A stretch of DNA of 6,189 nucleotides. Origin: Gemmatimonadota bacterium. GTDB taxonomy: Bacteria; Gemmatimonadota; Gemmatimonadetes; Gemmatimonadales; GWC2-71-9. This document shows positions 4,810 to 6,189 of this stretch, one piece after another (the first letter of the stretch is position 1; each line of letters opens with the position of its first letter). The notes under the pieces were generated by a model that was not told where the DNA came from, searched no databases, and saw only the letters and a list, made by a program, of their open reading frames with translations. A program made the translations under genes and the position numbers. The stretch spans positions 1 to 6,189 of the forward strand of contig QHUQ01000236.1 of assembly GCA_003221985.1 (NCBI GenBank). The letters run 5' to 3'.

Positions 4810-6189
4810 CCGGACAACGATGGCGACAAATGGTACGCACCCGTGCCGGCTCTCTCCATCGACTCTCGCGGCGGCTGCGGCCCGGTATGGTCGCCCGACG
4901 GGACGAAGATGGCGGCGATCTATGAAGGTGTGCTCGCGGTGTGGCCGGTCTCCACAGCGGGCGAGCCGCTCGGTCCGCCTCGCCGCATCACGACGGAGAG
5001 CGCGCACGCTCCGAGCTGGGCGGGCGACTCCAGGCACATCCTGTATCAGTCGATCGACAAACTGCGGATCATCGACGTCGAGACGGGCGAGGTCCGCATG
5101 GCCCCGCTCGATCTGAAGTACACGCCCGCCATCCCGAAGGGCCGCATCATCGTGCACGCCGGCAAGCTCGTGGACATGAAGAGCCCGACGGTGCGCTCGA
5201 ACGTCGACATCGTCATCGAGGGCAACCGCATCACCAGCGTGGTGCCGCACGCGGCCGGCAATCATGCCGGGCAGGTCGTCGACGCATCCAGCCTGACGGT
5301 GATGCCGGGGCTCGTGGAGTTCCACTCGCATCTGCAGAAGGATTTCGGCGAGGCGGCCGGCCGGGCGTGGCTCGCGTTCGGCATCACGACCATCAGGAGC
5401 CCCGGCAACACCCCATACGAAGCCGTGGAGGATCGCGAAGCGAACGAGGCTGGCGTGCGCCCGGGCCCGCGCGTATACGGCACCGGTTATCTGATGGAGT
5501 GGCAGCGCGTCTACTACAAGATGGGGATCGCGATCTCCAGCGTCGCGCAGTTCGAAATGGAGCTGCAGCGCGCCAAAGTGCTGCAGCACGACTTGATCAA
5601 GAGCTACGTGCGGCTGCCGGACCTGCAGCAGAAGCGCATGGTCGAGTTCGCGCACTCCATCGGAGTGCCGGTGGCGACGCACGAGATCTATCCCGCCGCT
5701 TTCGTCGGCGTCGACAACACCGAGCATACCGGCGCGACCAGCCGTCGCGGCTACTCGCCGAAGATCGCCACCCTTCAGCGCAGCTACGAGCACGTCGTGC
5801 AGCTGTTCGGCAGGAGCGGCCGCATCTTCTGCCCGATGATCTCACCCGCCGGCACGCGCAGGCTCCTTGATCTCGATCCCGACCTGGCCAACGATCCGCG
5901 TTTCAAGCTGTATCCGCTGTGGATTCAAGAGCAGCTCGTGTCGCGCCAGATGAACGCCTTCGCCGCGCCGGTCGATCCGGCCGCCGGGAGCGGGAAGATG
6001 GTGATGGACATCATGCGCGCGGGCGGGCTCGTGGTCGCCGGCACCGACACGCCGAACGCGATCAACCTGCACGGCGAGATTGCCGCGTACACGCTGGCCG
6101 GCATGACGAACTACGAAGCGCTGAAGGCGGCGACGGTGAATCCCGCCCGGGCCCTCGCGCTGGACGCCGGCACGATTGAAGCGGGCAAG
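4810..6189 (+). CDS. Amidohydrolase with residual TolB/WD40-like propeller; 5'-truncated, runs off window
   Basis: 460 residues are visible in the frame of 4810, with no stop before the window end. The first ~100 residues are the end of a beta-propeller: VWSPDGTKMA, then P-S-W-A-G-D-S-R-H-I-L-Y and a strand ending in L-R-I-I-D-V-E-T-G. An amidohydrolase domain follows with the expected metal ligands: H-S-H in MPGLVEFHSH (5323-5331), Lys in DLIKSYVRLP (5599), His in ATHEIYPA (5680), His in DNTEHTG (5725) and Asp in AGTDTP (6046). Relatives combine a signal peptide and a long propeller with this hydrolase domain, about 1,000 residues in all, and probably act in the periplasm on peptide-like or cyclic amides. 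Here nearly all of the propeller and the export signal are absent. Upstream the frame is open through the hairpins to 4558, but without family-like sequence. Possible starts are GTG 4843 or ATG 4909, neither with a clear ribosome site. It is probably a non-functional remnant or an assembly junction; the visible hydrolase domain is intact. Confidence 0.8.

Noticed and set aside
4804..5793. Minus-strand frame (329 residues) and a plus-strand frame at 4941-5870 overlapping the amidohydrolase
   Set aside because: The frame of 4810 contains the propeller and all amidohydrolase metal ligands; these alternatives are Arg/Ala-rich shadows.

Overview
The window is GC-rich DNA with tightly packed genes, periplasmic Tat and Sec export signals, and gene families I associate with soil Acidobacteriota, perhaps Vicinamibacteria-like: a DUF6807/'PmoA-like' protein, a Tat-exported Gfo/Idh/MocA oxidoreductase, a secreted 'W-K-Y-P-T-P-G' protein and a TolB-propeller amidohydrolase. 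The taxonomic call is inference from gene content only. I see no phage, CRISPR, toxin, transposase, tRNA or rRNA.

Layout. (1) Positions 2-2996 hold a plus-strand run of three genes: the 3' end of a DUF6807 protein, a complete Gfo/Idh/MocA oxidoreductase with a twin-arginine leader, and a multi-pass membrane protein of the lysylphosphatidylglycerol-synthase-TM (flippase-like, UPF0104) type. Gaps are 9 and 16 bases, so they look like one operon, probably for processing an exported sugar-like compound. (2) Positions 2824-3358 form a repeat-dense stretch between convergent genes. A perfect 98-bp inverted duplication of the 3' end of the membrane-protein gene encloses CACGAA-type and CTCTGCG-type short repeats and a 140-bp quasi-palindrome with nested hairpins. 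(3) Positions 3347-4637 carry two minus-strand genes: a Sec-exported protein that ends abruptly inside the copied arm of the inverted repeat, and a 96-residue three-helix membrane protein. (4) Positions 4666-4807 hold four hairpins sharing GTAGGGC/GCCCTAC ends and TTC/GAA-type loops but with different, internally complementary stems. (5) From about 4810 to the window end runs a plus-strand amidohydrolase that keeps its metal ligands but has lost nearly all of its usual N-terminal beta-propeller and its signal peptide, at the point where the hairpins begin.

The notable content is not an enzyme system but the link between repeats and broken genes. Two genes are truncated exactly at repeat boundaries (about 3358 and about 4808), and a third has acquired a repeat-encoded C-terminal tail. 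Either repeat-associated rearrangement has shaped this locus or some joins are assembly artefacts; read-level data would decide.
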